Source: a virus
Virus record (IMG/VR): IMGVR_UViG_3300042197_003290
Location: 1-34,298 of that record
Direction: 5' to 3' (one strand)
DNA: 34,298 nt
Under the pieces are notes generated by a model. It worked only from the letters and a program-made list of their open reading frames with translations. It had not been told where the DNA came from and ran no database searches. Position numbers and translations under genes: made by a program. This document shows positions 23,307-30,081 of the stretch, piece by piece; the stretch's first letter is position 1, and each line of letters opens with the position of its first letter.

Positions 23307-24431
23307 ATGACAGTTTTAAACCTAGCACATCGCGATCATACCAAATGTCTGGCTTTCCTGGATCCAGGTGGCACCATTGGCATGCAGAGATTCGATACCT
23401 TGAAGTATCGCCAGTTTGACAAGCTCACTGACAAACAACTGGGCTTTTTCTGGCGGCCAGAAGAAGTAGACGTGCTGCGCGATGCCAAGGACTTCCGAGA
23501 CCTCACTGTACACGAACAACATATCTTTACCAGCAACTTGAAAAGACAGATCCTGCTGGATTCAGTGCAGGGTCGATCACCGGCCTTGGCACTGCTGCCC
23601 CTGTGTACGCTTCCCGAATTAGAAACATTTATCGTGACCTGGACCTTCAGCGAGACCATACACAGTCGCAGCTACACTCACATCATACGCAACATCTATC
23701 CTGATCCGGCACGTGTGTTTGATGAGATGTTGGAGGTGCAGGAGATCATACAATGCGCTCAGGACATCACCAAATATTACGATGATCTAGTTGCCTACAG
23801 CAATCTGTATCAGAGCCTGGGTTTTGGCCGTCACACTGTCAAGGGTGAGAGCATTGACATCACGCCACGTGAACTCAAGCGCAAATTGTGGTTGGCCCTG
23901 ACATCAGTGAACGCGCTGGAAGGCATCCGTTTTTATGTGAGCTTTGCCTGCAGCTGGGCCTTTGCCGAGCTGAAGAAGATGGAAGGCAATGCCAAGATCA
24001 TCAAGTTTATTGCTCGTGATGAAAACGTGCATCTGGCATTCACGCAACAGATCATGAAACTGCTGCCACAGGACGATCCTGAATTTGCTGATATCCGACA
24101 GGAAAGCCAAGACACCATGATGGAAATCTATCGCGGCGCCATACAACAAGAAAAAGATTGGGCACGATATCTTTTCCGTGACGGCAGCATGATTGGACTC
24201 AATGAACAATTGCTGTGCGACTATGTTGACTGGATCGGCAACAAGCGCATGACAGCAGTGGGATTGCCTACAGGGCCGCGTGGCGGCAGCAATCCCCTGC
24301 CCTGGACACAAAAATGGATCGCGGGTGCCGATGTACAAGTGGCACCTCAAGAAACTGAAATCAGCAGCTATGTGGTGGGTGGCACCAAACAAGATGTTGA
24401 TTCCAACACACTGGCAGGACTATCATTATGA
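23307..24431 (+). CDS. nrdB: ribonucleoside-diphosphate reductase beta subunit, class Ia
   Basis: A 374-aa radical-generating subunit. The diiron ligands and radical site are visible: D85 in LLDSVQGR, E116 and H119 in FSETIHSRSYTH with the tyrosyl-radical residue Y123, then the Glu of NALEGIRFY and the Glu/His pair of ARDENVH. This matches class Ia NrdB rather than the Tyr-less class Ic form. The length matches E. coli NrdB (376 aa). It pairs with the NrdA directly upstream (9-nt gap). The stop overlaps the glutaredoxin start (ATGA), so the reductant is co-translated. Confidence 0.97.
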   Translation: MTVLNLAHRDHTKCLAFLDPGGTIGMQRFDTLKYRQFDKLTDKQLGFFWRPEEVDVLRDAKDFRDLTVHEQHIFTSNLKRQILLDSVQGRSPALALLPLCTLPELETFIVTWTFSETIHSRSYTHIIRNIYPDPARVFDEMLEVQEIIQCAQDITKYYDDLVAYSNLYQSLGFGRHTVKGESIDITPRELKRKLWLALTSVNALEGIRFYVSFACSWAFAELKKMEGNAKIIKFIARDENVHLAFTQQIMKLLPQDDPEFADIRQESQDTMMEIYRGAIQQEKDWARYLFRDGSMIGLNEQLLCDYVDWIGNKRMTAVGLPTGPRGGSNPLPWTQKWIAGADVQVAPQETEISSYVVGGTKQDVDSNTLAGLSL

Positions 24432-24697
24432 AACTCACAATATACAGCACCGCAGTCTGTCCCTACTGCAACAACGCCAAACGATTCTTGGACCAACACA
24501 GTATTCCCTACGAAGAACGCCGTGTGGATTCTGATCACGAAAACATGAAATTTATCCGGGATCGTGGACATCGCACCGTGCCACAAATTTATCTCGGAGA
24601 CGAGTTATTTGTGGAAGGTGGTTGGGATGGATTGAAAACACAAGACCCTGCGCAACTGCGTTTGCGCATGGGCATTACAGATCTAGGTGGCCTATGA
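24428..24697 (+). CDS. grx: glutaredoxin
   Basis: An 89-aa thioredoxin-fold protein with the dithiol active site C11-P-Y-C14, a cis-proline in TVPQIYLGD and the C-terminal glutathione-binding GGWDGL segment. It would reduce the C-terminal CDSC of the phage NrdA using host glutathione, the job of T4 NrdC. The ATG overlaps the nrdB stop, and its own stop overlaps the next start, both as ATGA. Length is standard for small glutaredoxins. Confidence 0.95.
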   Translation: MKLTIYSTAVCPYCNNAKRFLDQHSIPYEERRVDSDHENMKFIRDRGHRTVPQIYLGDELFVEGGWDGLKTQDPAQLRLRMGITDLGGL

Positions 24698-24993
24698 CTA
24701 TTGAACCCAATGAGATTTACACATTTAAACTCGCCACAGGTGAAGAAGTGGTTGCAAAAGTTTTGGAGATCCATGAAGACAGCCTGGTGATCAAAACTCC
24801 CATCAGCACAGTGCTGAGTCAGCAGGGTCTGCAGATGATGCCCGCATTGTTTAGCTCTGTGCTGGAGCAAAATGTGCGGCTAAATAAAAATGCTTGGGTC
24901 ATGGTGGCAGTAACCCGCAACGATGTACGCAACAGCTATATTGAAGCAACTACCGGCATCGCACCAGTGAATAAACAAATCATAACAGGATAA
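24694..24993 (+). CDS. Sm-like fold small protein, unknown function
   Basis: A 99-aa protein starting in an ATGA overlap with glutaredoxin. Its first half, EIYTFKLATGEEVVAKVLEI followed by HEDSLVIKTPISTVL, follows the five-strand Sm/LSm pattern: a strand ending in x-G-E-E, a strand, a D-S-L turn, a strand and a proline. Hfq-type RNA-binding residues cannot be assigned. The second half (MMPALFSSVLEQNVRLNKNAWVM) is less regular. It could bind RNA or be a small ring-forming structural protein. Its place between the nucleotide-reduction genes and the PAAR gene gives no clear hint. The Sm assignment is by eye. Confidence 0.7.
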   Translation: MTIEPNEIYTFKLATGEEVVAKVLEIHEDSLVIKTPISTVLSQQGLQMMPALFSSVLEQNVRLNKNAWVMVAVTRNDVRNSYIEATTGIAPVNKQIITG

Positions 24994-24994
24994 C

Positions 24995-25294
24995 ATGTTC
25001 GCAGCTAGAGTTGGAGATCCTTGCATACCGCACTGCACACCTTTCGTGATTGCACCGCCGGGATCGCTCAACGTTTTTATCAATGGTCTACCAGCTGCTA
25101 GACTCACCGACAAAGTGACCCCTCACACCATGCCCAAAGGCAGCACCTGCGTGCCACACTTGGGAGTCACTGTGATCAAAGGCAGCGCAACTGTGTTCAT
25201 TAATGGACTGCCGGCGGCTAGAATGGGCGACACAGTGGGACCCATGTGTACTGCGATCCAAAGAGGCAGTGTTGATGTTTGGATAGGTGGATAG
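24995..25294 (+). CDS. PAAR-repeat tail-spike tip protein, T4 gp5.4-like
   Basis: A 99-aa PAAR protein that caps the membrane-piercing spike of a contractile tail. Two tandem half-repeats are clear: VFINGLPAARLTD (about 25-37) and VFINGLPAARMGD (about 68-80), with metal-binding Cys/His positions in CIPHCTPF and CVPHLG. The size is that of T4 gp5.4 (97 aa). It marks the virus as a contractile-tailed myovirus. The next gene begins just after its stop and is probably made with it. Confidence 0.95.
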   Translation: MFAARVGDPCIPHCTPFVIAPPGSLNVFINGLPAARLTDKVTPHTMPKGSTCVPHLGVTVIKGSATVFINGLPAARMGDTVGPMCTAIQRGSVDVWIGG

Positions 25295-25296
25295 CC

Positions 25297-27363
25297 GTGA
25301 CCGCGGTCTACTCCTCTCTACAATTAAATGCTGGTGCTGGATTCTTGCCTTCTCCCGAAGCCGGAGTAGGGGCCGCCATACAATTCCCGCCTGACCTAGC
25401 TGCCGCTGTTAATACCTACGAAGGCATCAACATCGTGTCGGTGTTGTATTCCATATGGCAGCAGGCACAGACCGAAGTTTCTTTGAGCAATCTCAGCACC
25501 AATACTCTGTTATCTTTGTTGACGCTGGGTGCAGAACAATACGCAGCTCTCACCAACGTGTTTGCCAATACCACCACTGCGCTGTCTGTATATTATAATG
25601 GTGTGCTAGACAATTGGTCAAACACCGTGACATATACAGCCAGCAGTGTTGTGGTGTACAACAACGAGATTTGGCAGAGTCTTGCCATCAACTCCAACGT
25701 GGTGCCCGGTACAGATGTTACCAAGTGGGTGCCGGCTATTGACTATTACCGAGCCAGTCAAGTGGCTGAAGTCAATGCCAATGCCGTGATTGGCAACGGG
25801 GATCTAACCAAGTTTTGCCAAATATTCACAGCCACTGACGCCTACGTGGCACAGGCCAATTTGGTACTGAGCTCTTGTGCAGGAGCAAACAATTTGGCCC
25901 AGACTTTCAGTGCGACCACAGGTGGCATGGACAACATCACCACCGGCAGCATGAATCTTGTCGGCAACGATCTTTCAGCTGTGAGCGCAGACCTAGCAGC
26001 ATTGGGCACAACAATAGACCTTGCCAATCTTGACAGCCTGGGCATGCCCAGCCAGCTGCTAATACAGACCACTCGCAGCACCGGCGGCATGATCCCCAGT
26101 CTTTCCAGTCTCCTGGCCGCTGCGGGATTCACCAGCGCAGAGATCAACGCCCTGGCCAATGGCGTCAATGTACTAAATCTTGACGGACAAAAGGCGCTGT
26201 ATGAGGTAATGCAGAACGTCACTAATGAAAATCTAGAGCAGGTCCTGACTATACTGCAGGTGGACAACACCCGACTGCAGCTCACCAGCATGGCAGATCT
26301 CTTGGATCCACGGCGCATGTTCCCCAACAGTTACTTGAACTTGACCTGTCCCACGCCCACTGGTATTGAATTCATTTATCTAGCGCCGGGCGATTTTGAC
26401 CCCAGCTTGGGCGAAGCCTATGACGACAGCCAGGTCAATACAGCTCTAGAAGCTGTAGTGGAAGATCCCGTGGCATACCTTTATGCTGGTCCCAACAACA
26501 CCAACAGTTACAGCGCCATGCGCACAGTTATACCATCGGGCCAGGCCCTGGCCAACAAGGCTCTGGCTTTGAGTCTCTCCCAGATCAAAAACGTACAAAA
26601 CATTGGGCTACCTGCCCTGGGCGACGTCATGTCCGTGATCACCACCAATCGAGACTTGCCCTTGGTTCAGACTTTGACTGTGCCGGTTCCGCCTGCAGTA
26701 ACGGCCAGCTTTGTGAATAATGTAGGTAATGGTTCAACAGCAGGTAATCTTTTGACCTTGACCGACATTATTGGCGTAGTAAGTCTCAACTCATTTCCAT
26801 CGGCGTTCTATACAGCCAGCAACACCATCAATGAACTCAACGAACTGGTGCAGCTGACTCCGCTCGATGACATCTACACCGACATGATAAATGTGCTGGA
26901 CGGCGCTTATGGCACGGGTCCCGTAATCATTCCATCGGGTCCCGCAGCTGGCACCTACACAGACTTTGATGATGCTTTTGTGGGTGGATTAATCCCTTCC
27001 GCCGAGTCTATCTTGAATACCATTGCGGCGAACAATGCCACCACACCAGGCGCCAGCACCACGACTACCATGACAGCCTGGACCAGCATGCAGAACGAAT
27101 ACAGTCGCGAGATCTCGAACCAAATCAAAGCCCAGCTGGACTTTTCTGCCTTTGAGCCCAACAGCATCAGTGCGGCCATGACCTTTGGTATCAATCTACA
27201 CAGTTTTGCTATGCAACCCGCTGCCAGCACAGTGCTGTCCGCGTTGGCCAACAGCAGCACTCTCAGCGGGCAAAGTCTTAGAGCCACTCTCCGAGAAGGC
27301 CGCAACATCCGGGCCATGGATGCAGTGGGCCTAGCCACTGTGACTCAAATTCCAGCAATTTAA
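25297..27363 (+). CDS. large baseplate/tail-associated protein with chitin-binding-like segment
   Basis: A 688-aa virion-type protein rich in Ala, Ser, Thr and Asn, with few charges. The GTG at 25297, 2 nt after the PAAR stop, is the likely start; a TTG at 25279 inside the PAAR gene is less plausible. Residues about 106-147 (WSNTVTYTASSVVVYNNEIW, then a KWVPA ending) follow the CBM5/12 chitin-binding pattern of aromatic-turn-aromatic residues. The rest holds long helical stretches with repeated N-L-x-x-L phrasing (residues about 200-330) and no enzymatic motif. Its place after PAAR suggests a baseplate or spike-linked role. T4 has no obvious counterpart I can name. A hairpin and promoter of the next unit follow the stop. 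Confidence 0.72.
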   Translation: MTAVYSSLQLNAGAGFLPSPEAGVGAAIQFPPDLAAAVNTYEGINIVSVLYSIWQQAQTEVSLSNLSTNTLLSLLTLGAEQYAALTNVFANTTTALSVYYNGVLDNWSNTVTYTASSVVVYNNEIWQSLAINSNVVPGTDVTKWVPAIDYYRASQVAEVNANAVIGNGDLTKFCQIFTATDAYVAQANLVLSSCAGANNLAQTFSATTGGMDNITTGSMNLVGNDLSAVSADLAALGTTIDLANLDSLGMPSQLLIQTTRSTGGMIPSLSSLLAAAGFTSAEINALANGVNVLNLDGQKALYEVMQNVTNENLEQVLTILQVDNTRLQLTSMADLLDPRRMFPNSYLNLTCPTPTGIEFIYLAPGDFDPSLGEAYDDSQVNTALEAVVEDPVAYLYAGPNNTNSYSAMRTVIPSGQALANKALALSLSQIKNVQNIGLPALGDVMSVITTNRDLPLVQTLTVPVPPAVTASFVNNVGNGSTAGNLLTLTDIIGVVSLNSFPSAFYTASNTINELNELVQLTPLDDIYTDMINVLDGAYGTGPVIIPSGPAAGTYTDFDDAFVGGLIPSAESILNTIAANNATTPGASTTTTMTAWTSMQNEYSREISNQIKAQLDFSAFEPNSISAAMTFGINLHSFAMQPAASTVLSALANSSTLSGQSLRATLREGRNIRAMDAVGLATVTQIPAI

Positions 27364-27373
27364 TTGCCCAGAA

Positions 27374-27391
27374 GTTGGACAAAAGTCCAAC
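27374..27391. terminator. perfect hairpin, terminator or operator
   Basis: GTTGGAC (27374-27380), loop AAAA, GTCCAAC (27385-27391). It separates the baseplate-like gene from the peroxiredoxin promoter, whose -35 begins 7 nt later. It lacks a T tract on the plus strand, so it may instead be a protein-binding palindrome. Confidence 0.5.
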
Positions 27392-27397
27392 AAAACC

Positions 27398-27427
27398 TTG
27401 ACTTTCCTTGTACAAATCATATATAAT
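27398..27427 (+). promoter_or_regulatory. sigma70-type promoter of peroxiredoxin unit
   Basis: TTGACT (27398-27403), an 18-nt spacer and a perfect TATAAT (27422-27427). Unlike the replication promoters, a normal leader with TAGGAG follows before the ATG at 27456. The 10-mer around the -35 (CTTGACTTTC) is repeated exactly at the tRNA promoter near 28757. Confidence 0.8.
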
Positions 27428-27455
27428 CTAGATTGAATGACATATAGGAGTCGAC

Positions 27456-28028
27456 ATGAAAACCGTAGGCGATAGTTTGACAAAGTTTGCTGTTACCGGC
27501 GTCAAGCCCGGTGTGTTGGAACCCAATGATGCTTTTGAAACCATCACTGAAACAAGCTTTGAAGGCAAGTGGAAGGTCATTGTGTTTTATCCCAAGGACT
27601 TTACCTTTGTGTGTCCCACAGAGATAGTGGCCTACGACAAACTCAACAAAGATTTCGCTGATCGCAACGCGGTATTGTTGATAGGCAGCACCGATAATGA
27701 GTTTTGCAAGTTGGCCTGGCGTGCCGCACACGCAGATCTGCGCAACACCCAAAGTTGGATGTTTGCTGACACTCACCGCGAAGATGGCTGGAACGCCGAG
27801 CCTGCTGGTTTGGCCAATCAGTTGGGTGTGTTTTTCAACCCAGCTGGTGCTGCCTTGAGAGCTACTTTCATCGTTGATCCCAACAATGTTATTCAACATG
27901 TTACTGTGAACAATCTCAACGTTGGTCGCAGTCCCGAAGAAACCCTGCGTGTGCTTGATGCAACGCAGACCGGAGAGCTTTGTGCATGCAATCGCGCAGT
28001 GGGCGGATTGACTTTGAACTCTCTCTGA
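27456..28028 (+). CDS. ahpC: 2-Cys peroxiredoxin, AhpC/Prx1 type
   Basis: A 190-aa peroxiredoxin that would reduce hydrogen peroxide and organic hydroperoxides. The peroxidatic cysteine is C53 in DFTFVCPTEI. Near the end GELCACNR places cysteines at 176 and 178, as in mycobacterial-type AhpC proteins that use a third Cys. FIVDPNNVIQ and VGRSPEETLRVLDA are normal family features and the length is standard. It has its own sigma70-type promoter and a TAGGAG ribosome-binding site. Genes of this kind are common in bacteria and uncommon in phages, so it is probably host-derived. It may protect the infected cell or the iron-dependent phage enzymes. No AhpF or AhpD partner is present in the window. 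Confidence 0.95.
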   Translation: MKTVGDSLTKFAVTGVKPGVLEPNDAFETITETSFEGKWKVIVFYPKDFTFVCPTEIVAYDKLNKDFADRNAVLLIGSTDNEFCKLAWRAAHADLRNTQSWMFADTHREDGWNAEPAGLANQLGVFFNPAGAALRATFIVDPNNVIQHVTVNNLNVGRSPEETLRVLDATQTGELCACNRAVGGLTLNSL

Positions 28029-28047
28029 AACAACTAGGAAACAAAAA

Positions 28048-28329
28048 ATGAAAAAGACCGCAATAGTTATTTTTGGGTTGATGAGCACGATTGCTATGGC
28101 TCAGGATCGTGTGAGCAAGTTTGATCGCAATGGCGACCAAGGTGTTGATCGCAGCGAACTCACATCAGTGTGTGAGGTTTCAAACAGTTTATTTAATCGC
28201 GCTGACAAAGACAGCGATGGCAAGCTTACCAATGCAGAAATGCGCACTGCTAAAGCCTATCTATTTTCTCGCTGCGACCAAGCCAAGTTGGTTAAATATG
28301 CAGCAGACACCACAGCAGAAAAAATCTAA
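28048..28329 (+). CDS. secreted EF-hand calcium-binding protein
   Basis: A 93-aa protein with a Sec signal peptide (MKKTAIVIFGLMSTIAMA, cleavage likely before Q19). The mature part has two EF-hand loops: D26-x-N28-x-D30-x-x-x-D34-x-x-E37 and the canonical D53-x-D55-x-D57-x-K-x-T61-x-x-E64. C42 and C76 could form a disulfide in the periplasm. It resembles small bacterial calvin/EF-hand exported proteins. The TAGGA ribosome-binding site lies 10 nt before the ATG and 19 nt after the peroxiredoxin stop, so it is in the same unit. Its role in a phage is unclear. Confidence 0.9.
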   Translation: MKKTAIVIFGLMSTIAMAQDRVSKFDRNGDQGVDRSELTSVCEVSNSLFNRADKDSDGKLTNAEMRTAKAYLFSRCDQAKLVKYAADTTAEKI

Positions 28330-28365
28330 TCAGCTGTGCGTCTATTTGAATCACAAGGAGATATC

Positions 28366-28566
28366 ATGAAAACTTTTGCAACACTCGCCCTCTCAGCCCT
28401 GGTTCTCGCGGGCTGCGCCAAGACCGAAGAAGCCGCTGCTCCAGTGGAAGCCGAAGCTGCTCCCGCTGCTGAAGCCGCTGCCCCAGTTGAAGCTGCCCCT
28501 GCCGAAACAGCTCCTGCTGCCGACGCTGCTGTGACCGAAACAGTCACGGTTCCGGCTGCTCAGTGA
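28366..28566 (+). CDS. small Ala/Glu/Pro-rich lipoprotein
   Basis: A 66-aa lipoprotein with signal MKTFATLALSALVLAGC: the lipobox LAGC puts the acylated cysteine at residue 17. The mature chain is a low-complexity repeat of Ala, Pro, Glu and Val (PVEAEAAP, APVEAAP, APAAD), expected to be disordered and to project from the inner or outer membrane. An AAGGAG ribosome-binding site is 5 nt upstream; the ATG at 28366 is preferred over one at 28336 that would place the hydrophobic stretch away from the start. Similar small Ala-rich lipoproteins occur in Proteobacteria. It is the last gene of the peroxiredoxin cassette. Confidence 0.85.
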   Translation: MKTFATLALSALVLAGCAKTEEAAAPVEAEAAPAAEAAAPVEAAPAETAPAADAAVTETVTVPAAQ

Positions 28567-28573
28567 TATATAC

Positions 28574-28710
28574 TGTTGTGAAAACACATTTATTGATAAC
28601 CAGTACCAGTGCATGGCCAAGAAAATTGGACAGGCATCTGTGCGCCCGCAATGAACACACATACGCAGGATCACAGAGGTAACCCGGACGTAAGTGGTTG
28701 ATTCACAACA
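28574..28710 (+). ncRNA. putative structured non-coding RNA
   Basis: The 137-nt segment is closed by TGTTGTGAA (28574-28582) pairing perfectly with TTCACAACA (28702-28710). Inside, TCTGTG and CACAGA with a nested TGCG/CGCA form a second arm (about 28638-28678). No frame with a start and ribosome-binding site covers it. A perfect terminator begins 9 nt later, as expected for a discrete small RNA or a structured 3' UTR of the lipoprotein mRNA. It was not matched to a known RNA family. Part of the 28567-28920 gene-free stretch. Confidence 0.5.
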
Positions 28711-28718
28711 ACTTTTAG

Positions 28719-28747
28719 CCCCGGGAAAGAAATTTCCCGGGGTTTTT
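28719..28747 (+). terminator. strong rho-independent terminator
   Basis: CCCCGGGAAA (28719-28728), GAAA loop and TTTCCCGGGG (28733-28742), then five T. The 10-bp perfect stem ends the peroxiredoxin cassette and isolates it from the tRNA unit. Confidence 0.95.
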
Positions 28748-28757
28748 CGTTTTATAC

Positions 28758-28785
28758 TTGACTTTCTGTAGAGATAGTGTATAAT
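28758..28785 (+). promoter_or_regulatory. sigma70-type promoter of tRNA unit
   Basis: TTGACT (28758-28763), a 16-nt spacer and TATAAT (28780-28785). It lies just after the terminator and faces the first tRNA gene, so it probably drives the tRNA array. Confidence 0.82.
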
Positions 28786-28920
28786 ACGTGACCAGTGCTA
28801 GAGCGGAACGTGGCTGCGCAGAGCACTCAAATATCTGCATACAGGCGGACAGGAAACATGAAGGCCATGGCGACAACGTGGCTGGTAAGACTCCTGGGCA
28901 GGGCTTGACCCTGTCATGAT
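28786..28920 (+). other. gene-free leader before the tRNA array
   Basis: About 135 nt between the promoter and tRNA-Thr. AGTGCT (28794-28799) pairs with AGCACT (28822-28827), and CAGGG (28899-28903) with CCCTG (28909-28913). It lacks T-loop sequence, so it is not a tRNA. No credible gene is present. It could be a processed 5' leader or a small RNA. Confidence 0.4.
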
Positions 28921-28995
28921 GCCCCGGTAGCACAACGGTAGTGCAACTGATTTGTAATCAGTAGGTTGGGAGTTCGAATCTCTTCTGGGGCACCA
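28921..28995 (+). tRNA. tRNA-Thr(UGU)
   Basis: A full cloverleaf: acceptor GCCCCGG/CTGGGGC (one G-U), anticodon stem ACTGA/TCAGT with loop TTTGTAA (anticodon TGT), T-loop GTTCGAATC. Discriminator A and encoded CCA at 28993-28995. The CCA is also the first part of a long inverted repeat reaching to 29088. Confidence 0.95.
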
Positions 28996-29088
28996 TATTG
29001 AAGCACATTAGTATCTGGCTTGGAGAATGCCTAGAATTAAAAGAGAGTGGCTCCTTATTAAGACTCTGGCTAGTGTGTTTCAATATGG
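28993..29088 (+). ncRNA. long-stem structured RNA spacer after tRNA-Thr
   Basis: The arm at 28993-29011 pairs with 29070-29088 over 19 positions, using two G-U pairs and no mismatch. Within the loop, TCTGGC with GCCTAGA (around 29013-29034) and AGAGT with ACTCT form two further hairpins, giving a three-way-junction shape. The stem includes the CCA end of tRNA-Thr. No coding frame is plausible. It may guide processing or be a separate small RNA; function is unknown. Confidence 0.55.
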
Positions 29089-29177
29089 TTAGAGTAGGGT
29101 GACATGTACGCAGTCTCTAACTGCCGAGGGTCGGGATTCCTGAGTCGGCAACACCGACACCATATATGTTTTTTTGC
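29089..29177 (+). other. folded intergenic stretch before tRNA-Glu
   Basis: TTAGAG (29089-29094) pairs with CTCTAA (29115-29120). TGCCGA (29122-29127) can pair with TCGGCA (29145-29150), or alternatively GTCGG (29144-29148) with CCGAC (29154-29158). The two overlap, so they exclude each other. There is no complete cloverleaf. A T-rich run precedes the tRNA. Confidence 0.4.
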
Positions 29178-29252
29178 GGACCCATCGTCTAACGGTTAGG
29201 ACATCACCCTTTCACGGTGAGAATAGGGATTCGAATTCCCTTGGGTTCACCA
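29178..29252 (+). tRNA. tRNA-Glu(UUC)
   Basis: Acceptor GGACCCA/TGGGTTC, anticodon loop with TTC in CACCCTTTCACGGTG, T-arm GGGATTCGAATTCCC, discriminator A, CCA encoded at 29250-29252. Confidence 0.95.
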
Positions 29253-29259
29253 ATTTTTT

Positions 29260-29333
29260 GCCGGGTTGGTCTATCGGTATGACAGCGGTCTCCAAAACCG
29301 TTAGGGGCGGTTCGATTCCGTCACCCGGTGCCA
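29260..29333 (+). tRNA. tRNA-Trp(CCA)
   Basis: Acceptor GCCGGGT/ACCCGGT, anticodon stem GCGGT/ACCGT around loop CTCCAAA (anticodon CCA), T-loop GTTCGATTC, discriminator G, CCA encoded at 29331-29333. Confidence 0.92.
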
Positions 29334-29355
29334 CTTACTCATATAAGTATGGTTG

Positions 29356-30081
29356 ATGATACAACAACTCAACCCCTGCGATCCCAAAAAATGGTTTGAA
29401 GACTTTGAAAAGTCGTCGCATTATTGTAAGGCCATGTCAATGTATGATCATGCGATTTCATCGCATCAAGAAATGACTTTGTTAAAAGCCGCATTGCATC
29501 ACACTGTGTATGCAGATGGCAGAAAGATCTGCGAACAATATAAAATATTTGACATTATCCCGCATTACTATATCAAATTTTTGCTGGATATATCTCCCAA
29601 TTCAATACTTGACCTTGGTTGCGGTCACAATGTTTTAAAAAAAATCTATCCCAATATTATTGGCCTAGATGCAGATCCAGATGCAAACTATGACGTGTTT
29701 GATTATTTTGATGAAGAATTTGTTGTTGGGCACACCAACATGTATGACGCAATAATCACTATAAATGCCATACATTTCAGTCCAATCGATAGCATTAGAA
29801 ATAGGTTGTTAATGATAAATCGTCTGTTGAAGCCCAATGGACGTGCTTTTGTTTCGACTAATTTTGAGACATGGCTGATGCACACTGACAAAAACGTTGT
29901 AAAGTCTATGTTTGGGCCATTTCCGAAGTTCAGCGAAATAATGGATTACATCCACCAAGAGATACAAGCTACCGATCTAAACTTTTTAGTAATTGACTAT
30001 CCAGTATTGTCTTACTCAAAAGAATCAACTATACGTGATGACCTCAATGGAAATTTACGTGTAGTATTTGAAAAATGCTGA
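29356..30081 (+). CDS. class I SAM-dependent methyltransferase
   Basis: A 241-aa Rossmann-fold methyltransferase. Motif I is SILDLGCG (83-90), followed by the acidic strand end GLDADPD (103-109) as motif II. The YDAIITINAIHF strand is motif IV, and LLKPNGRAFVSTN the post-motif that holds the substrate. The substrate is not evident; many such enzymes in phages act on sugars or small molecules. The first 70 residues are an unassigned helical cap. ATG at 29356 is chosen over the TTG one codon before. It opens an AT-rich run of four to five enzyme genes between two tRNA blocks (22 G+C in the 60 bases from 29641), which suggests an acquired cluster. Confidence 0.88.
   Translation: MIQQLNPCDPKKWFEDFEKSSHYCKAMSMYDHAISSHQEMTLLKAALHHTVYADGRKICEQYKIFDIIPHYYIKFLLDISPNSILDLGCGHNVLKKIYPNIIGLDADPDANYDVFDYFDEEFVVGHTNMYDAIITINAIHFSPIDSIRNRLLMINRLLKPNGRAFVSTNFETWLMHTDKNVVKSMFGPFPKFSEIMDYIHQEIQATDLNFLVIDYPVLSYSKESTIRDDLNGNLRVVFEKC

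Noticed and set aside
27417-28088. Antisense open frame over the peroxiredoxin gene
   Set aside because: The sense gene is an unambiguous AhpC with promoter and ribosome-binding site; the antisense frame has no recognisable features.
29089-29166. Possible degenerate tRNA ending in CACCA
   Set aside because: No acceptor partner, D-arm or T-loop consensus could be aligned; only local hairpins exist.
29174-29356. Open frame overlapping tRNA-Glu and tRNA-Trp
   Set aside because: It is made of tRNA sequence and has no start context.
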